The translations under genes were made by a program, and so were the position numbers. Below, one piece after another: positions 1-6,954 of a stretch of DNA of 7,875 nucleotides. The notes beneath the pieces are model-generated. The model saw only the letters and a list, made by a program, of their open reading frames with translations. It did not search any database and was not told the origin of the DNA. Positions within the stretch are counted from its first letter, which is position 1. Each line of letters begins with the position of its first letter. The DNA lies in contig CANMSW010000099.1 in the NCBI GenBank assembly GCA_947500275.1, forward strand, positions 1 through 7,875. Reading direction: 5' to 3'. The DNA is from Bacteriovoracaceae bacterium. Its GTDB lineage: Bacteria > Bdellovibrionota > UBA1018.

Positions 1-2
1 CC

Positions 3-221
3 ATCGAGGAACAGAATGAGTTTCTTGCGCAATGGGAGCTGAATTGGGACTCCAAACGGATTCATGGCCGCGAGAAACGGCAGGTGGAGGCCATGTATCA
101 GGAGGAAAAACCCCACCTGCGCCCCTTGCCACTAGCAGGCTTCACTTCCCGTCATCAGGAACTTCAGACTTCGCAGCCTCGCTTTGATCCGTTGGCTCGT
201 CCGCCCAGTAATCTTGCTTGA
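3..221 (+). CDS. IS21-family (IstA-like) transposase, partial C-terminal-side fragment
   Basis: An open frame enters from the left edge and stops at TGA 219-221, giving 72 residues with no start in the window. Residues 1-47 resemble the segment after the DDE integrase core of IS21-type IstA proteins: an N/W-x-x-x-R-I-H-G element (RIHG at 19-22), then KRQVEAM (25-31), then an acidic EEKP and the LRPLPLAGF block (39-47). In the family this segment leads into a beta-rich C-terminal domain of roughly 100 residues with a YSVP-like motif. Here the family-like part fades at about base 143, and the last 25 residues simply read through the antisense of the mepA 3' end. I infer a truncated, probably inactive remnant. 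The rest of the element, including istB and the terminal repeats, would have to lie left of the window. The family call rests on remembered motif patterns, and another integrase-core transposase family is possible. Confidence 0.62.
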   Translation: MEEQNEFLAQWELNWDSKRIHGREKRQVEAMYQEEKPHLRPLPLAGFTSRHQELQTSQPRFDPLARPPSNLA

Positions 222-1209
222 GGATCGGAAGGCAACCGTCCGCGATGGGCGGTGGTCCGGGGTTCAGCGCTGCCAAACGCGCATTCTTCAACGCTTCATC
301 GCGAGCGTCCTGCGTGAACCACCAATCCAACGAAGAATCACAGCCACTTCCGGCGGGAATCGGATCCTGGCGCTTGCACCCCGGGGAGTCCGCCGGGCAA
401 GTGAGCCTGACATGCAAGTGGTCATCATGAGCATACCAAGGACGCAACTTCCTGAGCCACACCGCACTCGTGGATTCCGCGCCGTATTTACCGCAGAGTT
501 CCTTCTTAATCGCCGCATTCACGAAAATGCGATCCACTTCCGGAAAGTAAGCTGCCCGCTTGATGAGCTCCACCACTTCAGGCTTCCAATACCGCCCATC
601 GAGCTTCGGAGAATACTTGGTAGGAACCAGTGACTTCGCTGAAGTGACTTCGCGCTCACGTAAAGTGAGACTTCGCTTTTTTGCGACTTCCGGCACCCAG
701 TACCAAATATCAACGTCGATTCCGGTCTGGTGGCTCGCGTGCCCCGACTTCATCCATCCGCCCCGCGGCAGTCCCAGATCTCCAACGAGCATGGGGCTCA
801 CGTGATCCTCCTCGAGGACCGACCCCAACTTCTGAAGGTAATCAATCAGGCTCGGGTGTCCGTAAAAACGGCCCCGCGATAAACGCATGATCTGATATCC
901 CTTACCATCGGGCGGGAGCGATTCTGCACCTTGCAGGCAACCTGCAGAGGCAGATCCCACCGAACGCGAGGGCCCGCGGGCTGGCTCCTTCATGAGCGAC
1001 CAAGCGGAAGCATCATTGGGCAACACGGAAGCCTTCGCCACTGGCGCAGCCACTCCACGCTTCCCTTTGCGACCCGACTTCTTCGGGGACGCGTAGGGGT
1101 CACTCCCAAAAGAACTTCCGACCATCACAGCGAGCGCGACGATCAGACCGACTTTAGCGGTGAGCCGATAAACCAGGGGAATTCGCAGCTGCCTTCCTCG
1201 ATTGAGCAT
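142..1209 (-). CDS. mepA: Penicillin-insensitive murein endopeptidase (peptidase M74, MepA-like)
   Basis: This zinc metallopeptidase cleaves D-Ala-meso-DAP cross-links in peptidoglycan and acts in the periplasm. Residue numbers count from a TTG at 1293. The family signatures are clear: SGHASHQTGIDVDIW (183-197) and HDDHLHVRLTCP (289-300). By alignment to E. coli MepA, H188, D195 and H294 are the zinc ligands (H113, D120, H211), with H185, H289 and H292 as active-site histidines. Six cysteines (119, 267, 299, 306, 318, 354) copy the spacing of the three disulfides in E. coli MepA, including the exact 7 and 12 residue gaps, which supports export. I chose ATG 1207-1209 (M29, 355 aa) because a signal peptide follows: an Arg-rich n-region, then a hydrophobic stretch (VGLIVALAVMVG) and a small-residue cleavage zone. 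The ribosome site is weak (GAAGA, about 8 bases upstream). A basic linker (KKSGRKGKRG) precedes the domain, and the protein is about 80 residues longer than E. coli MepA. It is last in the aspS-glpD-mepA cluster and overlaps the glpD end by 56 bases. Confidence 0.93.
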   Translation of the reverse strand: MLNRGRQLRIPLVYRLTAKVGLIVALAVMVGSSFGSDPYASPKKSGRKGKRGVAAPVAKASVLPNDASAWSLMKEPARGPSRSVGSASAGCLQGAESLPPDGKGYQIMRLSRGRFYGHPSLIDYLQKLGSVLEEDHVSPMLVGDLGLPRGGWMKSGHASHQTGIDVDIWYWVPEVAKKRSLTLREREVTSAKSLVPTKYSPKLDGRYWKPEVVELIKRAAYFPEVDRIFVNAAIKKELCGKYGAESTSAVWLRKLRPWYAHDDHLHVRLTCPADSPGCKRQDPIPAGSGCDSSLDWWFTQDARDEALKNARLAALNPGPPPIADGCLPILKQDYWADEPTDQSEAAKSEVPDDGK

Positions 1210-3037
1210 GAGGGGAATCTTCGCCGGAACCGCTCCGGTTTCCAATATCACTTTTAGTCGGCCGCTCTTTTTTCCATGAAGAACGCCGATCAAGTTCTGC
1301 TTTCAAGTTCTGAACTTCACTCACTCGGGCACTCTCGCTCCTACCGAGCTCTTCGGCCCAAACTCTCGACAGCGCTTCGAACCAAGGTTCACCGTGGTCG
1401 GCGCGAGCCGCATAGAGAGGAATGCGCCTCATCCAGAAATCTTCAAGATGAAGAACCATTTCGTGGCGAATGCCATAGCGCAACTGTGCCGCCAGCCAGG
1501 GAAAGCCCTCGGGATCCCCGAGGCCAGTGTCCTCGAACGATTGGCGAAGCTCAGCAACCTGAAGCGCTGCGGCACCATACCGAGACCAAATCGGATCCGG
1601 AATCTCCAACCCTTTACTCTTCGCTTGAACTCTTGCGGCGGCAATAGCTTCGGGCGTACCTGCGAGATTCGATGGAACCTCAGTGTGGGGTTCCTTGAGC
1701 TGCATGGGATGAGCCGGCCAAACTTTCGATCGCGCATCAAGATTCCACTGATGCAGAACGTGATCGACGATCTCAGTCGCCATCGTTCGATGGGTGGTAT
1801 ACTTCCCACCCGCGACCACAGTCACGCCGCCCTCCAGCGTTTCGATCTCATGCTCGCGACTCACCTTTTGAAGCGAACTTGCACTGGCTCCATGCCGCGC
1901 AGGATCCACAAGGGGCCGGACACCGACATAAGCACTCAGAATATCTTTCCGTGACAATTCGAGCTCCGGAAAAGTACTCCGCAATAAACCCAGCAAGTAC
2001 TCGACATCGGAATCCGCCACGATCGCTTTATCGGGATTTAAATCCGTTTCCCCGTCGGTAGTACCGACCACTACGACCCCTGGACCGAAGTCTGGACGCG
2101 GAATCACGAAGGCGATCCGGCCATCATTTGGGTGAGTCATCACAAGCGCCCCAGGAACTGGAAAGCGTTTCAGGTCGAAAAGCAAATGAACGCCCTTGCT
2201 CGGAGCAAGCCATCGCTTCCACTCGACGCCCGCCTCGCCTTGTTCAAGGAGCTTACCAGTGATATCGGTCCACGGCCCGGTACAAAAAACGGTTCGCGTC
2301 GCACGAAGGTCAAACTCTTTACCTGTTTCACGGTCCTTAACTCGAAAACCGTCCACTCGCTTCCCTTCGCGCAGAGGACTCAGAGCTTCAACTCGGCTCG
2401 CAATCGCGGCCCCTTCGCTTTGAGCACCTCGAAGAATCTCAACCCCCATGACGTCATCCCACATCGAAGCGTCATAATAGCGGAATCCGCCGAGTAACCC
2501 TTCCTTCTTAAGAAATGGAAAGGACCGCAAAAGATCATTCCGCGATAAGCGCTTGTGAAATCCGGGCGTACGAAAAAGGGCTAAAAGGTCGTAAAACCAT
2601 AGGCCGAGATCGAGAATGGCCATTCCCCGCTTGGCCCCTGAATAGGCCGGTAAATAAAACGCAAGAGGGCGCACCAGAGATGGCATCGTGCGCAACAAAA
2701 GTGCCCGCTCTGCGAGAGACTCAAAAACCAAGCTAAACTCAAAGTTCTCAAGGTATCGGAGCCCGCCGTGGATGAGCTTCGAACTCCGTGAAGAAGTCCC
2801 ATGGGCGAAGTCGTGAGCCTCGACGAGAGCCACTTTCAATCCGCGCCGAACGGCGTCCCTCGCGACGGCGGAGCCAGTAATTCCGCCACCCACCACGAGG
2901 AGATCAAAATGCTCGCGCTCAAAACGTTCGATCGCGCGAACCCGTGATTGTGCGGAAAAATCGACCGTTCGCTCGCTCACTGCTGCCCCTTGTTCAGTCA
3001 TATGTAATGCCATATGCGCTCCCGATCCCTTCTTCAT
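1154..3037 (-). CDS. glpD: FAD-dependent glycerol-3-phosphate dehydrogenase (GlpD/GlpA type)
   Basis: This enzyme oxidises sn-glycerol 3-phosphate to dihydroxyacetone phosphate at the inner membrane and passes electrons through FAD to quinone. The 627-residue product has an N-terminal Rossmann FAD fold (VVGGGITG, 48-55, with acidic E73 ending strand 2). It also has the diagnostic GTSSRSSKLIHGGLRYLE block (80-97), a YYDASMWDD element (187-195), SAYVGVRPLVDP (368-379) and GGKYTTHR (410-417). The GlpD C-terminal helical domain (LRYGIRHEM to LEDFWMRR, 519-538) is present. The last ~50 residues (578-627) are polar and low complexity, beyond the family norm, and their coding sequence overlaps the mepA signal-peptide region. 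ATG 3037-3035 overlaps the aspS stop as ATGA, so translational coupling is likely. Met9 (3013) and Met13 (3001) are alternative starts, since family proteins often have shorter N-termini. No glpF, glpK or glpR is visible, so the physiological role (glycerol use or lipid turnover) is open. Confidence 0.95.
   Translation of the reverse strand: MKKGSGAHMALHMTEQGAAVSERTVDFSAQSRVRAIERFEREHFDLLVVGGGITGSAVARDAVRRGLKVALVEAHDFAHGTSSRSSKLIHGGLRYLENFEFSLVFESLAERALLLRTMPSLVRPLAFYLPAYSGAKRGMAILDLGLWFYDLLALFRTPGFHKRLSRNDLLRSFPFLKKEGLLGGFRYYDASMWDDVMGVEILRGAQSEGAAIASRVEALSPLREGKRVDGFRVKDRETGKEFDLRATRTVFCTGPWTDITGKLLEQGEAGVEWKRWLAPSKGVHLLFDLKRFPVPGALVMTHPNDGRIAFVIPRPDFGPGVVVVGTTDGETDLNPDKAIVADSDVEYLLGLLRSTFPELELSRKDILSAYVGVRPLVDPARHGASASSLQKVSREHEIETLEGGVTVVAGGKYTTHRTMATEIVDHVLHQWNLDARSKVWPAHPMQLKEPHTEVPSNLAGTPEAIAAARVQAKSKGLEIPDPIWSRYGAAALQVAELRQSFEDTGLGDPEGFPWLAAQLRYGIRHEMVLHLEDFWMRRIPLYAARADHGEPWFEALSRVWAEELGRSESARVSEVQNLKAELDRRSSWKKERPTKSDIGNRSGSGEDSPHAQSRKAAANSPGLSAHR
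1224..1238 (-). repeat. Small hairpin just upstream of the chosen mepA start
   Basis: CCGGA (1224-1228) and TCCGG (1234-1238) form a five-bp GC-rich stem with a five-base loop, 15 bases upstream of the mepA ATG and inside the end of glpD. In mRNA it would precede the weak mepA ribosome site and might affect coupling between the two genes. A stem this short can occur by chance. Confidence 0.25.
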
Positions 3038-4896
3038 GTCCGTGCGGGCTTGACCACCGATATTCCTAGCTCAACTAACTGCTCCGGCGCCACCGCCGAA
3101 GGAGATTCCGACATCATGCAATGCCCGCGCTGAGTTTTCGGGAACGCCATCACTTCACGGATCGGGCCGACGCCGCAAAGCAACGCAGCCAAACGATCCA
3201 CCCCAAAGGCGATTCCTCCGTGTGGAGGAGTTCCGTACTGTAAGGCCTCCAGGAAAAACCCGAACTTCAACTTCGCTTCGGCCTCGCTTAAGCCCAGTGT
3301 CTTAAACATCGCGGCTTGCACGTCGGGCCGATAAATTCGGAGGCTTCCTCCACCAATTTCCACGCCGTTTAAAACCATATCGTAAGCCGAAGCTTCGATC
3401 GCATCGAGGTTTCGACCTTGAATGAAGTCTTCAAAAAATTCCGGTCGCGGACTCGTAAACGGATGATGGCACGCGAAGTAACGATTCTCACGGTCATCGA
3501 ACTCGAGCAGCGGGAAGTTCATCACCCAGAGAAAAGCAGGCTTCCCCTCCCCGGGCGCAGGAATCATCCCCAATCGCGACCCCAGACTCAGGCGAACGGC
3601 TCCAAGCGCATCGAAAACGATTTTGTCCTTTGCATCGGCAACAATGAGCACCAAGTCACCTGGCGTAAGATCAAACTTTTTCCGTAAACCCTGCTTCTCT
3701 TCGTCGGAGAAAAACTTGGTCGCGGGCGACTGAAGCTCTCCCCCTTCTTGAACTTTGATCCAGAGCAAACCTTTGGCGCCAAACGAGGCCGCTACCGCCG
3801 TCAGATCGTCTAAGTCCTTCCGCGATATCTGATCGGCCTGCCCTTTGACCACGATGCCCCGAATGGAGCCCATGAGCCCGCGAGCGTTTTTGACCAATGC
3901 GCCATGGAAAACCTGAAATTCACTCCGCGCGAAGAGATCACTCAGATCCTGGAGCTCAAGACCGAAGCGAACATCAGGCTTATCGCTCCCGAAGCGATTC
4001 ATCGCTTCCGAATACTTCATCCGCGGGAATGGAGTCGGGATCTCCTGACCCAGAATCTCCTTCCAAAGCTTTGCGATCATGCTTTCCAAGATCGGGAAGA
4101 AGGCCTCTTCATCGAGGAAGGACTGTTCAATATCAATTTGCGAGAACTCCGGCTGTCGATCAGCCCGAAGGTCTTCATCCCGAAAGCACCGTGCAATTTG
4201 ATAGTAGCGGTCCATGCCGCTCACCATCAGAAGCTGCTTCAAGGTTTGGGGGGACTGCGGGAGCGCGTAAAAAGTCCCGGGATTGATGCGACTTGGAACA
4301 ATGAAGTCCCGGGCTCCTTCAGGCGTCGACTTGTAGAGAATCGGAGTTTCGACTTCAACAAACTGATTCTGGTCGAGGTGATTCCGCACGATTGAGAGCA
4401 TCCGGTGTCGGGTCAGGAGATTTCTCTGCAGTGCGGGTCTGCGAAGATCCAAGTAACGATGGGTCAGTCGAATCGATTCACTCACTTCCACTTCCTCTTC
4501 GATCGGGAACGGAGGAGTTTTCGCTTCTGATAAAATCACTAAGTCGGAACAAGCAATTTCAAGCTCGCCCGTCGCAAGCTTTGCATTCTTCATCCCGTCG
4601 GGACGACGACGAACTTTGCCTTTACACCAAATGACGAACTCACTGCGTAATCGGCCCGCTTGCTCAAACACTTCACCGTCTCCCGTCAACGCAGGATCGA
4701 AGACGATTTGGGTGACACCGTAGCGATCCCGAAGATCTGCGAAAACCAATCCTCCGTGATCTCTGCGTTTAGCGACCCAACCACACAGCATCACCTCTTG
4801 GTCCAGCTGTGATATTCGTAACTCTCCGCAGGTGTGAGATCGGACCGTGCGACGTGACTTCGAAGGAGGGGTTGGGAGACTCTGAGAGAAGGTCAT
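3034..4896 (-). CDS. aspS: Aspartyl-tRNA synthetase, bacterial type, probably non-discriminating (Asp/Asn)
   Basis: This cytoplasmic class IIb synthetase charges tRNA with aspartate using ATP. The 620 residues follow the bacterial AspRS plan. The N-terminal OB-fold anticodon domain (about 18-125) contains CGWVAKRRDHGG (38-49) and FADLRDRYG (52-60). Motif 1 surrounds ETPILYKSTPEGARDF (183-198), and motif 2 contains RCFRDEDLRADRQPEFSQID (236-255). The bacterial GAD insertion lies at about 300-420. Motif 3 is GIAFGVDRLAALL (561-573), with R568 the ATP-binding arginine. H47 and G101 occupy the OB-fold positions that in Pseudomonas aeruginosa (His31, Gly81) go with acceptance of tRNA-Asn as well as tRNA-Asp; discriminating enzymes such as E. 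coli's have Leu and Asn there. I therefore infer a non-discriminating enzyme. The ATG start has only a weak upstream purine tract (TTTAAG). An N-terminal extension of about 16 residues makes it slightly longer than the usual ~590 aa. It leads the minus-strand cluster and overlaps glpD by 4 bases. Confidence 0.97.
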   Translation of the reverse strand: MTFSQSLPTPPSKSRRTVRSHTCGELRISQLDQEVMLCGWVAKRRDHGGLVFADLRDRYGVTQIVFDPALTGDGEVFEQAGRLRSEFVIWCKGKVRRRPDGMKNAKLATGELEIACSDLVILSEAKTPPFPIEEEVEVSESIRLTHRYLDLRRPALQRNLLTRHRMLSIVRNHLDQNQFVEVETPILYKSTPEGARDFIVPSRINPGTFYALPQSPQTLKQLLMVSGMDRYYQIARCFRDEDLRADRQPEFSQIDIEQSFLDEEAFFPILESMIAKLWKEILGQEIPTPFPRMKYSEAMNRFGSDKPDVRFGLELQDLSDLFARSEFQVFHGALVKNARGLMGSIRGIVVKGQADQISRKDLDDLTAVAASFGAKGLLWIKVQEGGELQSPATKFFSDEEKQGLRKKFDLTPGDLVLIVADAKDKIVFDALGAVRLSLGSRLGMIPAPGEGKPAFLWVMNFPLLEFDDRENRYFACHHPFTSPRPEFFEDFIQGRNLDAIEASAYDMVLNGVEIGGGSLRIYRPDVQAAMFKTLGLSEAEAKLKFGFFLEALQYGTPPHGGIAFGVDRLAALLCGVGPIREVMAFPKTQRGHCMMSESPSAVAPEQLVELGISVVKPART

Positions 4897-4928
4897 CTTA
4901 AATGGATACCATCCGGCTTAAGTTGGCC

Positions 4929-4955
4929 GCAAGACTTCGACCGACCGAAGCTTGC
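4929..4955. repeat. Inverted repeat in the aspS/phospholipase divergent intergenic region
   Basis: GCAAG-A-CTTCG (4929-4939) and CGAAGCTTGC (4946-4955) form a 10-bp stem with a single bulged A around a six-base loop (ACCGAC). It lies between the two divergent starts, 33 bases from the aspS ATG and 46 from the phospholipase ATG. It could be an operator or a leader hairpin in the aspS transcript. There is no T-run to make it a terminator. I could not recognise convincing -35/-10 pairs for either gene in the 105-base region. Confidence 0.5.
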
Positions 4956-5001
4956 AGGTGTTGAATCCAAGCATACCTCTTGCTCTCGTTGTTGTCTGGA
5001 A

Positions 5002-6450
5002 ATGTGTCCTCTTCCGCGACGCGCATTTCATATCAAGTCCCACGCTTCTACCTGGAAAACCTGGGCGGAGACCGGCCCCTATGCCGACCGTGTGGGCGAA
5101 TTACTTGAAAAGGCCAAAAAACACGCGATTTTCCTCGGTTGGCAAATTGACTCGCGCTACCCCTTCACAGGTCCTGATGGCAAATCAGAACGCTTCAAAG
5201 AGAAGCTTGAGCGACTTTGCCGTCAAAATCCTGACTTCCAAGTTTACTTTCTTCTTTGGGATCATGCGACATTCTACACTGTCGAGCGCGAGAAGTTTCA
5301 AAGACGACTGTGGTCGCGCATTCACCAGCATGTTCACTTCGTCTTCGATCCACGGCATCCTTTCGGAGCATCCCATCACGAAAAGCTCGTACTGATTGAT
5401 GGTGAGACAGCATTTTGCGGAGGGATCGACCTCTGCGATTATCGGCGCGACTACCCCGAGCACACGTGGTCGGATTCTCGACGCTCGCTGGATGGCAAAC
5501 ACGAGCGTCATGGCCCCTACCACGATCGTGCGGTCGAGGTCCAAGGTGATATAGTCCGAAGCCTCTACCAGCACGCAGAAAGCCGCTGGAAGCGCGCGAG
5601 TTCCCTTCCCTTCCCCACACCGCCCGCTGCGACTCAGGACTCAGGCCTCACTGTTTACTTGAGCAGGACTGCGTCCTATCCGAAATCCCTCCGTGAGCGA
5701 ATCCGGAACCGCCTCACGCGAAAAATCAACCGCCGTCCTTCGCTCGTGAGGGAAAACGAACGACTGACTCTTGCGCTGATTCGATTAGCGAAGAACCGCC
5801 TGATCATCGAGGGACAGTATTTTTGGTCCAAGCGAATCACGCGTGCGCTGGTGAGAAAAATTCATGCGCAGAAAGGACGTCCTTTCGAAGTGGTCGTGAT
5901 TCTGACCGATTTAACACGCCTGCGTGCACTCACGCGCCAGATGACCTCACATGGATATCAACTCCTGACGCAGGTTGAAGCCGCTTGCTCAATTGCAGGG
6001 ATCCGACTGCTCGTAGGGCATCCCATCGTCCGCGCGCCCCCTCCTGAAAAATCCCATCGAGAAAAGGCGGTCTACGTGCACTCCAAACTTCTGATCGTCG
6101 ACGACCGTTTCATTTCGATCGGTTCTACGAACCTCGCTGCTCGCGCCTTTCGAGTGGACTCGGAAGTGAACCTCACCTGGGAAGCAGTCCATCCGACCGA
6201 GCGGCCCCAGGTGGCAGCGTTTGCCGACGACGTGCTCCAGCACTGGGGTCTCTCTGCCGGAGCGACGATCGAATCGCAAAATAGCCATGCGATCTTGAAA
6301 GCTGTGACACCATCCCATGCACTCAAGAGTTGGATCCTGACTCACCCTTTTCTATCCGCTTTTCCGTGGAAGTTTTTTTTCGACCCGGAAGAAACCTGGG
6401 CAAAATCTTTTAAGAGTTGGCTCAAAGCCCGACGGTCGGGAATCAGGTAG
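5002..6450 (+). CDS. Phospholipase D-family protein with two HKD motifs
   Basis: The 482-residue product belongs to the phospholipase D/transphosphatidylase superfamily, which hydrolyses or transfers phosphatidyl groups through a covalent phosphohistidine. Both catalytic HxKxxxxD motifs are intact: H126-K128-D133, followed by CGGIDLCD (139-146), and H360-K362-D367, followed by GSTNLAARAF (374-383). RHGPYHDRAVEVQG (169-182) matches the conserved 'PWHD...v.G' element of eukaryotic-type PLDs, and IIEGQYFWSK (268-277) matches their 'IENQYF' element. Together these favour a PLD of this type over a cardiolipin synthase, which usually has N-terminal membrane helices. I see no signal peptide or transmembrane segment, so a cytosolic or peripheral membrane location is likely, though export by another route cannot be excluded. 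A basic stretch at 230-245 lies between the halves. ATG 5002 has only GGA directly upstream, so the start is uncertain, but the conserved region begins within about 15 residues. It diverges from aspS and converges on the response regulator. The true substrate cannot be read from the sequence. Confidence 0.9.
   Translation: MCPLPRRAFHIKSHASTWKTWAETGPYADRVGELLEKAKKHAIFLGWQIDSRYPFTGPDGKSERFKEKLERLCRQNPDFQVYFLLWDHATFYTVEREKFQRRLWSRIHQHVHFVFDPRHPFGASHHEKLVLIDGETAFCGGIDLCDYRRDYPEHTWSDSRRSLDGKHERHGPYHDRAVEVQGDIVRSLYQHAESRWKRASSLPFPTPPAATQDSGLTVYLSRTASYPKSLRERIRNRLTRKINRRPSLVRENERLTLALIRLAKNRLIIEGQYFWSKRITRALVRKIHAQKGRPFEVVVILTDLTRLRALTRQMTSHGYQLLTQVEAACSIAGIRLLVGHPIVRAPPPEKSHREKAVYVHSKLLIVDDRFISIGSTNLAARAFRVDSEVNLTWEAVHPTERPQVAAFADDVLQHWGLSAGATIESQNSHAILKAVTPSHALKSWILTHPFLSAFPWKFFFDPEETWAKSFKSWLKARRSGIR
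6428..6440. terminator. Weak candidate hairpin at the 3' ends of the convergent phospholipase and response regulator genes
   Basis: CCCGA-CGG-TCGGG is a five-bp GC stem overlapping the last codons of the phospholipase gene, about 40 bases past the response regulator stop. On the minus strand it is followed by CTTTG only, and on the plus strand by no T-run. It is the only hairpin I saw at this convergent junction, and it is a poor intrinsic terminator. Confidence 0.2.
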
Positions 6451-6481
6451 GAAGGCTGCGCTTTCAATTCTGGCCGTCGTT

Positions 6482-6901
6482 TTAGGCCGCACGACCCGCG
6501 CTGGACGCGAGACGACCTTCGATTCCATTGAGCAATCGCTCGAGCTCCTCGATCCGAAAAGGCTTACGAAGGAAGTGCACTTTCCCAGGAGGAGCAGACA
6601 ACTGAAGCTTTACGGCTGAGGCTCGAAGCTCACCCTCTTGAAGGGCGGAACAAAAAAGTATATCAGGTATCGATCCTTCTTTTGGAAGCGCTTGCAGCCA
6701 GCGCACGGCGAATTGCTCGCCACTCATTCCCGGCAATGAGAGATCGACCAAAAGGACCTGATATTGGCTCGCTGAATCGACCAAGAGAATCGCCTCTTCG
6801 CCGGTTCCTGCGAGATGTGATTGATGTCCTAAAGACTCCAAGACCCAACCCATCGTTTTTCGAATCGACTCATCGTCTTCAACAACAAGCACCTTGAGCA
6901 T
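6482..6901 (-). CDS. Single-domain response regulator (CheY-like receiver)
   Basis: The 139-residue product is a lone receiver domain that takes a phosphoryl group from a histidine kinase. It begins MLKVLVVEDD, with the acidic metal-binding pocket E8/D9/D10. The phospho-acceptor is D53 in LLVDLSLPGMSG (50-61), the switch Ser/Thr is S85 in FCSA, and the invariant lysine is K113 in LRKPF (111-115). Only about 20 residues follow the last helix, ending in a small Ala/Ser/Gly tail, so there is no DNA-binding or enzymatic output domain. It probably acts by protein-protein contact in a phosphorelay, as CheY or Spo0F do. I chose ATG 6899-6901 because the receiver fold starts there. A TTG at 6908-6910 in the same frame would add three residues and sits nine bases after the first of two AAGGAG sequences. 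The frame stays open further upstream to 6973, but those residues look non-conserved. No kinase gene is visible; the gene converges with the phospholipase gene and diverges from the lyase gene. Confidence 0.93.
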   Translation of the reverse strand: MLKVLVVEDDESIRKTMGWVLESLGHQSHLAGTGEEAILLVDSASQYQVLLVDLSLPGMSGEQFAVRWLQALPKEGSIPDILFCSALQEGELRASAVKLQLSAPPGKVHFLRKPFRIEELERLLNGIEGRLASSAGRAA

Positions 6902-6913
6902 AGTGGTCAACGT

Positions 6914-6925
6914 CTCCTTCTCCTT
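6914..6925 (-). promoter_or_regulatory. Tandem Shine-Dalgarno (AAGGAGAAGGAG) of the response regulator gene
   Basis: On the minus strand two AAGGAG copies stand side by side, followed by ACG, TTG, ACC, ACT and the ATG at 6901. The nearer copy is 12 bases from the ATG, rather far. The farther copy is nine bases from the in-frame TTG at 6910, an ideal distance. The site therefore leaves the choice between ATG and TTG open. It is the only strong ribosome binding site in the window. Confidence 0.6.
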
Positions 6926-6954
6926 GAGCGGCCTAAGGTCGATTCGGTTCCAAC

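Noticed and set aside
1207..1293. TTG at 1293 as the mepA start (383 aa)
   Set aside because: It would put 28 non-descript residues before the signal peptide and lengthen the overlap with glpD to 140 bases. ATG 1209 places the Arg-rich signal sequence at the N-terminus.
1394..1954. Long plus-strand open frame opposite glpD (186 codons)
   Set aside because: It is antisense to a clearly conserved GlpD domain, has no recognisable motif, and looks like codon-bias shadow.
4897..5001. Sigma70-like promoters for aspS or the phospholipase gene (e.g. TTGCGG...TATCC, TTGAAT...)
   Set aside because: The matches are too weak to separate from chance, and no pair had both good hexamers and good spacing.
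5185..5620. Two minus-strand open frames opposite the phospholipase gene
   Set aside because: They are antisense to the first HKD region, which is strongly conserved, and show no domain of their own.
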